Source: a virus
Length of the DNA: 22,313 bases
Reading direction: 5' to 3' (one strand)
IMG/VR virus record: IMGVR_UViG_3300044991_000074
Coordinates: 1-22,313 of that record
Part shown: positions 1 through 6,569 of the stretch, in pieces
Numbering within the stretch: position 1 is the stretch's first letter
Layout of the letters: every line of letters starts with the position of its first letter
Program-made: the position numbers and the translations under genes
The notes under the pieces: generated by a model
Seen by the model: the letters and a program-made list of their open reading frames with translations, nothing else
What the model was told of the DNA's origin: nothing
The model's database searches: none

Positions 1-1514
1 CGCACAAATACAAAGTCATACCCAAACACAAGATCATCGAGCGCATGGATGGTGGCTACGATGTGGCAGTGTATTGGGGGCTTGATGAAGCGCGGGTCTT
101 GCGTAACCTAGGTGTTAAAAATGTACCGTCGCCTATCACTAGGCGCTATGACTGGCCGGGGCGTTACAAGCCCATGGCTCACCAGATCGAGACGGCAGCG
201 TTCTTGACGCTGTGCCGTAGGGCATTTGTGTTCTCGGAACCCGGCACTGGCAAGACTTTGTCAGCACTGTGGGCGGCTGACTACCTGATGAAGCTAGGCA
301 AGGTGCGTAGGGTTCTCATCCTGTGCCCCCTGTCGATCATGCACAGCGCATGGATGGGTGACATCAACAACAGCATCATTCATCGCTCGGCAGTTATCGC
401 GCACCATCCTCAAGCTAGTCGGCGCATCGAGATGATTCAGCGAGATTACGAAATTGTAATCACGAATTACGAAGGCTTGAACCTGATTGCCGAAGAGGTG
501 GCCAACGATGGGCGCTTTGATCTTGTGATCGTGGACGAGGCCAACGCCTACAAGACCATCACAACCAAACGCTGGAAGTCTCTGGCATCGATCCTGAACC
601 CTAACACCTACCTGTGGATGATGACAGGAACGCCGGCATCGCAGTCGCCTGTGGATGCGTACGGCTTGGCAAAATTAGTCAACCCCGAAGGTGTGCCCAA
701 GTTCTTCACGGCATGGCGCGATCAGGTCATGAACAAGGTAACGATGTTCAAGTGGGCGGCCAAGCTCGATGCCAAGGAAAGAGTACACGAAGCCTTGCAA
801 CCCGCAATACGCTACACCAAAGCACAGTGCCTAGACTTACCGCCAGTGATTACCATGACCCGAGAGGTAGCCCTGACACCACAGCAGAAGAAGTACTACG
901 ATCTCTTGAAAGAGCGCATGCTTGTGCAGGCCGCAGGGGAAACCATCACGGCAGTCAATGCCGCCGCTGGTGTGAGTAAGCTCTTGCAGATCAGTTGTGG
1001 AGCCGCCTACACAGACGACAAGGAAGTGGTTGAGTTTGACTCAGCGCCTAGACTTGCTGTACTGGAGGAGATATTGGAGGAGACTGATCGCAAGGTCATC
1101 ATCTTTGCTTTGTTCCGAAGCACCATCGACACCATCAGCAGATACCTCACCAAGAAGGGTATTGTCAATGAGTGTATTCATGGAGACATCACACCAAGCA
1201 AGCGTGGGCAAACGATCAACCGCTTTCAGACCGAGCCAGACCCTAGGGTATTGGTGATGCAACCCGCGGCATCTGCGCACGGCATCACGCTGACTGCCGC
1301 TGACACTGTGGTGTTCTATGGGCCACTCATGAGCGTGGAGCAGTACATCCAGTGCTGTGCCCGTGCTGACCGCAAGGGGCAAGACTCAGACAAGGTAACT
1401 GTGATTCACATTCAGGGTAGCCCGATTGAGAAGCGCATGTTCCATGTACTGGAAGGTAAAGTTAGTGACAACACACTTCTTACCGATATGTTCGAAACTG
1501 AAATTAAATCTTGA
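1..1514 (+). CDS. SNF2-type DNA helicase/ATPase (5' end outside window)
   Basis: This is an SF2 helicase of the SNF2/SSL2-like group common in phage replication modules; it should use ATP to move along or remodel DNA. Counting from the first Met in the window (base 45), a Q-type AHQ lies at 45-47, Walker A SEPGTGKT at 64-71, motif II VIVDEAN at 161-167 (DEAN instead of the usual DEAH/DEAD), motif III TGTP at 194-197, and the SNF2 C-terminal signature ARADRKGQ at 439-446, with Q436 upstream. The reading frame stays open from base 3 through base 45, and the residues there (ending KIIER) look like continuing protein. I therefore treat the gene as 5'-partial and do not accept base 45 as the start. 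It ends at TGA 1512-1514, 72 bases before the next gene. The helicase call is firm; its exact role in phage replication is inferred. Confidence 0.9.
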   Translation, partial: HKYKVIPKHKIIERMDGGYDVAVYWGLDEARVLRNLGVKNVPSPITRRYDWPGRYKPMAHQIETAAFLTLCRRAFVFSEPGTGKTLSALWAADYLMKLGKVRRVLILCPLSIMHSAWMGDINNSIIHRSAVIAHHPQASRRIEMIQRDYEIVITNYEGLNLIAEEVANDGRFDLVIVDEANAYKTITTKRWKSLASILNPNTYLWMMTGTPASQSPVDAYGLAKLVNPEGVPKFFTAWRDQVMNKVTMFKWAAKLDAKERVHEALQPAIRYTKAQCLDLPPVITMTREVALTPQQKKYYDLLKERMLVQAAGETITAVNAAAGVSKLLQISCGAAYTDDKEVVEFDSAPRLAVLEEILEETDRKVIIFALFRSTIDTISRYLTKKGIVNECIHGDITPSKRGQTINRFQTEPDPRVLVMQPAASAHGITLTAADTVVFYGPLMSVEQYIQCCARADRKGQDSDKVTVIHIQGSPIEKRMFHVLEGKVSDNTLLTDMFETEIKS

Positions 1515-1576
1515 AAGGGGTATTGCAACGATTAAATTTACATGTACACTGTCCAACCTTAGACAAATAATTAAAC

Positions 1577-1581
1577 AGGAG
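1577..1581 (+). promoter_or_regulatory. Shine-Dalgarno AGGAG for the 133-aa protein
   Basis: AGGAG lies five bases upstream of the ATG at 1587, in the 72-base gap after the helicase. It fixes the start of the 133-residue gene. Confidence 0.7.
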
Positions 1582-1586
1582 AAGCA

Positions 1587-1988
1587 ATGGAAGAAGAAGC
1601 CGTACCGTTAGACAAGCTGGTAAAAATCTACCGCAAGCTACGTACACGCATGACCGAACTGACCCAAGCGTACGACACACAAGCTGAAGTACTCAAAGGC
1701 CAACAGGACGAGATCAAGAATGCGATCAAAGAGCAGATGAAGGCCATGGGGGTCACATCTGTACGCACTACCGAGGGCACGGCAGTTATGTCCGTGAAGA
1801 CTCGTTACTACACACAAGACTGGGACTCGTTCAAGAAATTTATGATCGAGCATGAGGCCGTGGACTTGTTAGAAAAGCGAATTGCGCAACTCAACATGGC
1901 GCAGTTTTTGGAAGAAAACCCCGGGGTCGTACCGCCCGGTCTGAATTCAACATCTGAGTTCGACATCTCTGTACGCAAACCAACTTAA
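1587..1988 (+). CDS. Conserved hypothetical phage protein with helical N-terminus, 133 aa
   Basis: No enzymatic motif is visible. Residues about 8-55 are charged and heptad-like, which fits a coiled coil. A small domain rich in K, T and Y follows (TAVMSVKTRYYTQDW), then a section ending PGVVPPGLNSTSEF and a short basic end. I recall similar small proteins sitting beside helicase, primase and SSB-like genes in environmental phages, without assigned function. The ATG is preceded by AGGAG at 1577-1581 with a 5-base spacer, so the start is well supported. The stop codon directly abuts an ATG at 1989, and the next gene follows at once, so the two are probably co-translated. A role in recombination or replication, for example as a Gam-like or Gp157-like helper, is possible but unsupported. 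Confidence 0.8.
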   Translation: MEEEAVPLDKLVKIYRKLRTRMTELTQAYDTQAEVLKGQQDEIKNAIKEQMKAMGVTSVRTTEGTAVMSVKTRYYTQDWDSFKKFMIEHEAVDLLEKRIAQLNMAQFLEENPGVVPPGLNSTSEFDISVRKPT

Positions 1989-2000
1989 ATGGAAAACAAA

Positions 2001-2978
2001 ATGAGCAATATTGCAATGTTCAATCCCTCAAACGTTCCTGCTTTCGCTAAGAACGCAGAACTTTCTGCCACAACTTTGGCTTTGGCCGGTGGCGTTAACA
2101 CCAGTGCTGGCATGAAGCGCGTCTCCATCAAGGGTGGCGTGTTCCGGCTGTTGTCTGGTGGCAAGGAGATCGCATCGATTGAAGACCGCCACTTGGATGT
2201 GATCGTGGTCAAGGCGGCTCCCAAGGTCAGCCGTATCTTCTACGCGGGCTCCTACGACAAAGACGCGGCTGCAGCCGCCCCTGACTGCACCTCTGCTGAT
2301 GGCGAGAAGCCCGATGCAGGCGTGAAGAATCGTCAGTCCGCAAGCTGTACCACATGCCCACAGAACATCGCTGGGTCTGGCAATGGTCAAAGCCGTGCCT
2401 GCCGTTACCAACAGCGCTTGGCTGTGGTCTTGGCTAACAACCCATCAGGTGATGTCTTGCAGGTCACACTGCCTGCTACATCCATCTTTGGCAAGGAAGA
2501 CGGCGAGAAGCGCCCACTGCAAGCCTACGCTCGTTACATGGCGGCTCAGACTCCTCCTGTCAACTTGGATGCCATCGTGACCCGTATGAAGTTCGACACC
2601 AAGGCTGAGTCACCCAAGCTGATCTTCGCCCCTGTGCGTTGGTTGACTAATGACGAGTACGTAACAGCCGTTGAGCAGTCCAAGTCCACGGACGCTGAGA
2701 AGGCCGTGGCCATTACCCCTGCCGCCGCTGATGGCGTTAGCACCCCTGCTCCGTTGGCTATTGAAGGCAAGCGCCCCATGGGGGAGATGATGGAAGAAGA
2801 CGAAGACGCCGCGATCGCGGCTGAACGTGCCAAAGCCGCCAAGCCCAAGAAAGCCAAGGCCGTTGAGGTCGAGGCCGAAGAAGAACCCGAAGTGCGCAAA
2901 ACCGCAACCAAGGTTGAGTCCGTCCCAGTTAAGAAAAACAAGCTGGCCGACATCGTTGCTGATTGGGACGATGAGTAA
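2001..2978 (+). CDS. Probable ssDNA-binding-like protein with Cys cluster and acidic tail
   Basis: The protein is 325 aa from the Met at 2001. The first ~75 residues carry a beta-rich stretch (KRVSIKGGVFRLLSGGKEI). Four cysteines follow at about 96, 116, 119 and 134 (SCTTCPQ, then SRACRYQQR), spaced like a zinc site, then a section reading LAVVLANNPSGDVLQVTLPA. The C-terminal third is low-complexity Ala/Lys/Glu, ending in the acidic tail DIVADWDDE. Zn-binding cores with acidic tails occur in phage single-strand-binding proteins (T4 gp32; T7 gp2.5 for the tail), where the tail recruits replication partners. The position between helicase and primase genes agrees, but the SSB call is inference. 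An ATG at 1989 would add MENK. I prefer 2001 because GGA sits a suitable distance upstream and remembered relatives begin MSN. Confidence 0.75.
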   Translation: MSNIAMFNPSNVPAFAKNAELSATTLALAGGVNTSAGMKRVSIKGGVFRLLSGGKEIASIEDRHLDVIVVKAAPKVSRIFYAGSYDKDAAAAAPDCTSADGEKPDAGVKNRQSASCTTCPQNIAGSGNGQSRACRYQQRLAVVLANNPSGDVLQVTLPATSIFGKEDGEKRPLQAYARYMAAQTPPVNLDAIVTRMKFDTKAESPKLIFAPVRWLTNDEYVTAVEQSKSTDAEKAVAITPAAADGVSTPAPLAIEGKRPMGEMMEEDEDAAIAAERAKAAKPKKAKAVEVEAEEEPEVRKTATKVESVPVKKNKLADIVADWDDE

Positions 2979-2999
2979 CTAAATCGGGGGGAACGCTGT

Positions 3000-3020
3000 G
3001 CAAAGGCTTTTTTAGCTTGC
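3000..3020 (+). other. Imperfect stem-loop in the leader of the HTH gene
   Basis: GCAA (3000-3003) pairs with TTGC (3017-3020), and GCT (3006-3008) with AGC (3014-3016), around a TTTTT loop with a two-base bulge. A G6 run at 2986-2991 and a C5 run at 3037-3041 could form an outer stem. No U-tract follows the stem, so it is not a standard terminator. Whether it folds or acts is unknown. Confidence 0.3.
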
Positions 3021-3051
3021 AGACGAGCAGTTAGTACCCCCACCTATACAC

Positions 3052-3345
3052 ATGGCCTACTCACAAAAAATCATTGACGAAGTAGCGAAGACACCCAAGT
3101 CTCTGGGCAACCAGCTTGGGCGTTGGGCGATCCACCATGACTTTCCGGTCACGAAGATTGCCTATGCGCTTGGCGTCTCTCGACAGACTGTCTACAACTG
3201 GTTTACAGGCACGGAAGTGTTTGTGGCCTATCGTGACCGCGTCGAATTCTTAACTCACATAATGAAGACCTCTCACTCAGCAGAAGAGGCATGGAGAAAA
3301 ATATGTACGGAATACAACCTCAATCCCTCACCACGCAAGAACTGA
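3052..3345 (+). CDS. Small helix-turn-helix DNA-binding protein, 97 aa
   Basis: A clear helix-turn-helix lies at residues about 31-52 (PVTKIAYALGVSRQTVYNWF), the form seen in phage Cro/CI-like and replication-initiator-type regulators. The N-terminus (TPKSLGNQLGRWAIHH) and the C-terminal helix (SAEEAWRKICTEYN) complete a compact single-domain protein. It probably binds a phage operator to time the replication or late genes, but its target is unknown. The ATG at 3052 is the only usual start in this frame after the in-frame stop at 3013-3015, yet no Shine-Dalgarno is visible ahead of it. The region upstream could be structured. The 3' end overlaps the following small gene by 43 bases in another frame, which suggests translational coupling. 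Confidence 0.8.
   Translation: MAYSQKIIDEVAKTPKSLGNQLGRWAIHHDFPVTKIAYALGVSRQTVYNWFTGTEVFVAYRDRVEFLTHIMKTSHSAEEAWRKICTEYNLNPSPRKN
3293..3297 (+). promoter_or_regulatory. Shine-Dalgarno GGAGA deciding the start at 3303
   Basis: GGAGA is followed by a five-base spacer and the ATG at 3303. It lies inside the codons that an ATG at 3291 would use, so it supports the shorter form of the small gene. Confidence 0.6.
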
Positions 3346-3485
3346 TTCGATTCGCCGAAGACATGGTGCACACGCCTGAAGGCTTGCCCAAGAACTGGCA
3401 GAGGGAGTTACTCAGCCGCCTTGCGGGTTACCCAGTCATGGAACGCCCCGCCACTACAGACGCACGACAACTCGAACTCTTCTGA
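3303..3485 (+). CDS. Small conserved hypothetical phage protein, 60 aa
   Basis: This is a short, mostly helical protein with the core SLTTQELIRFAEDMVHTPEG, then NWQRELLSRLAGYP and a Glu/Leu-rich end. No catalytic motif is visible. I recall similar 60-70 residue proteins just upstream of primase-helicase genes in related environmental phages. The start at 3303 is chosen for its GGAGA five bases upstream; the in-frame ATG at 3291 (four residues longer) has no well-placed ribosome site. It overlaps the end of the HTH gene by 43 bases and lies 14 bases before the primase-helicase gene, so it is probably read from the same message. Function unknown. Confidence 0.7.
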   Translation: MYGIQPQSLTTQELIRFAEDMVHTPEGLPKNWQRELLSRLAGYPVMERPATTDARQLELF

Positions 3486-3489
3486 CCGC

Positions 3490-3494
3490 AAGGA
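3490..3494 (+). promoter_or_regulatory. Shine-Dalgarno AAGGA for the primase-helicase
   Basis: AAGGA lies five bases ahead of the ATG at 3500, in the 14-base gap after the 60-residue gene, and supports that start. Confidence 0.6.
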
Positions 3495-3499
3495 CTTAA

Positions 3500-6394
3500 A
3501 TGACTCCGCTTGAGTTTTTAGCGGTTGTTCTGCCGCCGCCAGAATTTGGTCGGTATTGCGTAGCAGAACTTACTAGGACGAAAGAGCATGTGTTTGTTGA
3601 CGCGCTCGATCAGACAACAGTGCCAATTAAAGGTTGGCACGACAGCAAACTGGATGTTTACTTTGCCTTGGCTACCTTTGGCACGGAAGACAACCGACAA
3701 GCCGTAAACGCAAGGTTCGTAAAAGCCCTGTTCATTGACATGGACGGGTACGCATCGAAGAAAGATGCCGCCCTTGCGCTTAATGCGTTCTTGGAGAAGA
3801 CGGGCTTAGATGCCTTGGGTACGCCCTATGTGGTGGGTTCTGGTGGCGGCTTGCACTGCTACTGGCCACTGACTGAGGCTGTGCCTATCGAGTCTTGGAA
3901 GCCTGTGGCCGAGAACTTCAAACGCCTGTGCAAACAGGAGAGCTTGGCTATCGACATGACTGTGACGGCAGATGCCGCCCGCGTCTTGCGTGTGCCCGGC
4001 ACTACCAACTTCAAGAAGAAGTACGCAACACCGCGCCCTGTGCGCATACTGTCTGAGGGTGACATCTTTAGCTTCGACATACTGGCCGAGTTGATTCGTG
4101 ACAAGCTTGTGGGCTCTGTGTACGAGACGCAGGCCGTGCCGAAGCTAGAGTTGGCGGGTACTCGCCCCTCTGCCGCCCCTGTGTCAACAACCAGTGTCAA
4201 ACTCTTTGAAAACAGCGTGACCAAGTTCAAACCAATTTGGCTGGCCACGCAAAACGCAAAGGGCTGCAACCAGCTTGCGCACTACGTTGAACACGCAACC
4301 GAAGAAGGCATGGAGCCAATTTGGAGAGGCTTGCTGTCATGGACGAAAGTCTGTGAGGATGGCAACAAGGCGGCAGTGTGGCTCAGTCAGATGCACCCAT
4401 ACGAGCCAGAGCGTATGAACCAGAAGCTGCAAAGCATCAAAGGCCCATACCCTTGCATCAAGATGGACTCCGAGAACCCCGGTATATGCCCATCATGTAC
4501 ACACTGGGGCAAGATCACCAACCCTCTGCTACTAGGGCGTGAGACATCGGTGGAGATCGAGGAGAAAGAAATCGAAGTCGCTGTGCAGAGCGAGAGCAGT
4601 GCCACAGCCAAAGAGACCATCAAGGTCATGCGCCCAACACCGCCACGGGGGTACGCCTACGGCACGAACGGGGGCATCTTCATGGAGCGCACAGTCGAGG
4701 ACGCTGATGGAGCTAAAACTAAAAAGCAGGTGATGCTGTTGCCCTACGAGTTATTCGTGGTGGACATCCTCAACAGCAACGGTGATCACACAGTGCACAT
4801 GATTGCGCTCAAACCTGAAGGCGCTGTGAATGTAGTGATGCCGCAAAAGGCTGTGGTTAGTAAGGATGAAACAGTTAAGGCGCTGGCAAGCCAGAACGTG
4901 GTTGCAGCATTTGGATCAAACAATGACAAAAACTTATTTGAATATGTGAGGGCATGCGTGGAAGAATCTAGTACAAACAAGGTAGCCGTTAAGGTTCCCG
5001 ACAGCTACGGCTGGCAAGCAGACAATACGTACGTCTATGCAGGGCGTATCTTCTCTAAGGGTGTACCGCCAATCAAAGTGCCGATGCCCGGTCTTGAGAA
5101 CATTACAGTCAACACCGAACCCAAGGGATCGATAGACAACTGGCGAGCCTTCGTCAACATGCTGATCGCTAAGAAGATGTGGAATCACTTGGCCATTTTG
5201 CTTGTCGGTGCTGGAGCGCCTTTCATGCGCTTCACTGGTATTTACGGCATGACGTACCACTGCGCTAGTACCGAGTCTGGCACGGGTAAATCTCTGTCTC
5301 TGGAAGCCGCCGCTTCAGTATGGGGACACCCAACGCACTACCGCACAGGCAAGAGCACATCTCCTGTGGCCATGCAACAACGTCTCGGTCTGCTCAACAG
5401 CCACCCACTCATCACCGACGAGATCACCGCCAAGAACCGCAAGGACTTTGAGTGGTTGCCTGAGTTCCTGTTGGATATGACTGAAGGCCGTGGCAAAGAG
5501 CGTATGGAGTCTGGCTCCAACAAAGAGCGCTTGAACCTGTCCACATGGATGACCAACGCCATCATGTCGTCTAACACCCACATCGTGGACTACCTAACGG
5601 GTGGACGCAACCACTCATCCGAGGGTGAACTGCGCCGCTTACTAGAGTTTGTGCTTGAGGACGAGTTGACTTGGGAACCCCATGAGATTGAGATCATCAA
5701 ATCGCTTCAGCACAACTATGGCGTAGCAGGCTTTGCCTTGGCGCAGTACCTTGCCGACAATGCGGCTACCTTCCCTGAGATGGTCAGCAGTGCCGTGACT
5801 GCCATGTACAAAGAGTTCAATGCCACCAATGACGAGCGTTTCTGGATGGCGGGTATCGGTGCTACCGTCTGCGGCTTGAAAGCGTTTAAAGAGCTTGGCG
5901 TGATCGAGATACCCTACCGCCCCATCATCAACGCTTTCAAAAAGGTTGTGGAAAACATGAGGGCTAGCATGAAGAGCAGTGTGCGCACGGCTGAAGATGT
6001 GCTGAACGCCTATACCCGTGACAGCTATGGCAGCTTTGTGGTGATTCGTCCTAGCACTGGCGGCTTGATGGCAGAACTGGGTAGCGGCAAGGAGATCGAC
6101 ATCTCCATCACCCGTAACAAGGTGCTAGGCCGTGTCGAGCATGAGCTAACGCCCAAGTACATCGACTACTTTATCGAGGAGCAACTGCTCAAGTCCTATT
6201 GCGCATCCATGAGCTTTGGCTACACTTCCTTTAAGCGCCAGCTTGAAGATCAGTTTCAGGTTGAGTATGTCAAGAAAGACATGATGGCCAAGACCAAAGG
6301 CCCCCAGATGCGTGTAGCGGTAATGAAGATCAGAAGGCGAGTTGAAGATTTAAATGAAGACATCCTCAATCCAGTTCCCGTGGACGAAAGTTGA
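3500..6394 (+). CDS. Primase-helicase: AEP-type primase domain plus DUF927-like ATPase
   Basis: This 964-aa replication protein should make primers and drive the replicative helicase. The N-terminal third carries the three archaeo-eukaryotic primase motifs: the metal site FIDMDGY (78-84, D80 and D82), GSGGGLHCYW (113-122, H119), and a third motif near 155-172 containing RVPGTTN. The middle has a Cys/His cluster (C256, C285, C319, then CPSCTHW at 330-336) that may bind zinc. The C-terminal half is a P-loop NTPase of the DUF927 type, with Walker A SGTGKS at 593-598 and a Walker B-like LITDE ending at D640-E641. The last ~130 residues resemble a winged-helix DNA-binding end. The gene ends with TGA, and a small gene starts 41 bases before that end in another frame. 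No separate DNA polymerase is in the window. Confidence 0.9.
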   Translation: MTPLEFLAVVLPPPEFGRYCVAELTRTKEHVFVDALDQTTVPIKGWHDSKLDVYFALATFGTEDNRQAVNARFVKALFIDMDGYASKKDAALALNAFLEKTGLDALGTPYVVGSGGGLHCYWPLTEAVPIESWKPVAENFKRLCKQESLAIDMTVTADAARVLRVPGTTNFKKKYATPRPVRILSEGDIFSFDILAELIRDKLVGSVYETQAVPKLELAGTRPSAAPVSTTSVKLFENSVTKFKPIWLATQNAKGCNQLAHYVEHATEEGMEPIWRGLLSWTKVCEDGNKAAVWLSQMHPYEPERMNQKLQSIKGPYPCIKMDSENPGICPSCTHWGKITNPLLLGRETSVEIEEKEIEVAVQSESSATAKETIKVMRPTPPRGYAYGTNGGIFMERTVEDADGAKTKKQVMLLPYELFVVDILNSNGDHTVHMIALKPEGAVNVVMPQKAVVSKDETVKALASQNVVAAFGSNNDKNLFEYVRACVEESSTNKVAVKVPDSYGWQADNTYVYAGRIFSKGVPPIKVPMPGLENITVNTEPKGSIDNWRAFVNMLIAKKMWNHLAILLVGAGAPFMRFTGIYGMTYHCASTESGTGKSLSLEAAASVWGHPTHYRTGKSTSPVAMQQRLGLLNSHPLITDEITAKNRKDFEWLPEFLLDMTEGRGKERMESGSNKERLNLSTWMTNAIMSSNTHIVDYLTGGRNHSSEGELRRLLEFVLEDELTWEPHEIEIIKSLQHNYGVAGFALAQYLADNAATFPEMVSSAVTAMYKEFNATNDERFWMAGIGATVCGLKAFKELGVIEIPYRPIINAFKKVVENMRASMKSSVRTAEDVLNAYTRDSYGSFVVIRPSTGGLMAELGSGKEIDISITRNKVLGRVEHELTPKYIDYFIEEQLLKSYCASMSFGYTSFKRQLEDQFQVEYVKKDMMAKTKGPQMRVAVMKIRRRVEDLNEDILNPVPVDES

Positions 6395-6569
6395 AAAGGG
6401 TCAGGGGTTCTTTGTCCCCTGCCTTGATACGGAAGTCGTGCGTGAACTAGGTTTGAAGAAGGCCGTGTTGCTGAGAATACTGGATGCCCGTGCTACCACA
6501 GGCATCCATAACGGCTTTACTGGGGTTTGGTTTTATCGAAAGTCTCCCGCACCAAAGTCGCAACCTTGA
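6354..6569 (+). CDS. Small conserved hypothetical protein, 71 aa
   Basis: Despite its size this looks like a real protein. It has an ordered pattern PWTKVEKGQGFFVPCLDT, then a GLKKAVLLRILDARATTGI helix region, and ends with GVWFYRKS. I recall short phage proteins with the same GQGFFVPC and FYR features beside primase genes, of unknown function. It begins inside the last 41 bases of the primase-helicase gene in another frame, with only a weak GAAG upstream, so coupling to that gene is likely. Its last 53 bases run antisense to the end of the polyvalent protein gene, so the final residues (from about FTGVWFYR) are encoded on both strands. Its close match to the remembered pattern is the main reason for accepting it. 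Confidence 0.65.
   Translation: MKTSSIQFPWTKVEKGQGFFVPCLDTEVVRELGLKKAVLLRILDARATTGIHNGFTGVWFYRKSPAPKSQP

Noticed and set aside
45-1514. Helicase starting at the ATG at base 45
   Set aside because: The frame is open upstream to the window edge with protein-like residues, so the true start is probably outside.
1523-1550. Possible sigma70-like promoter TTGCAA / TACACT with 16-base spacer
   Set aside because: Each box matches consensus at only four of six positions; expected by chance, and the gap looks like part of one operon.
1989-2000. ATG at 1989 as start of the SSB-like gene
   Set aside because: Abuts the previous stop with no ribosome site; the ATG at 2001 has GGA upstream and fits remembered relatives.
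6402-6421. CAGGGG/CCCCTG hairpin just after the primase-helicase stop as a terminator
   Set aside because: Six-base stem with no T-run after it, and it lies within the codons GQGFFVPC of the 71-residue gene.
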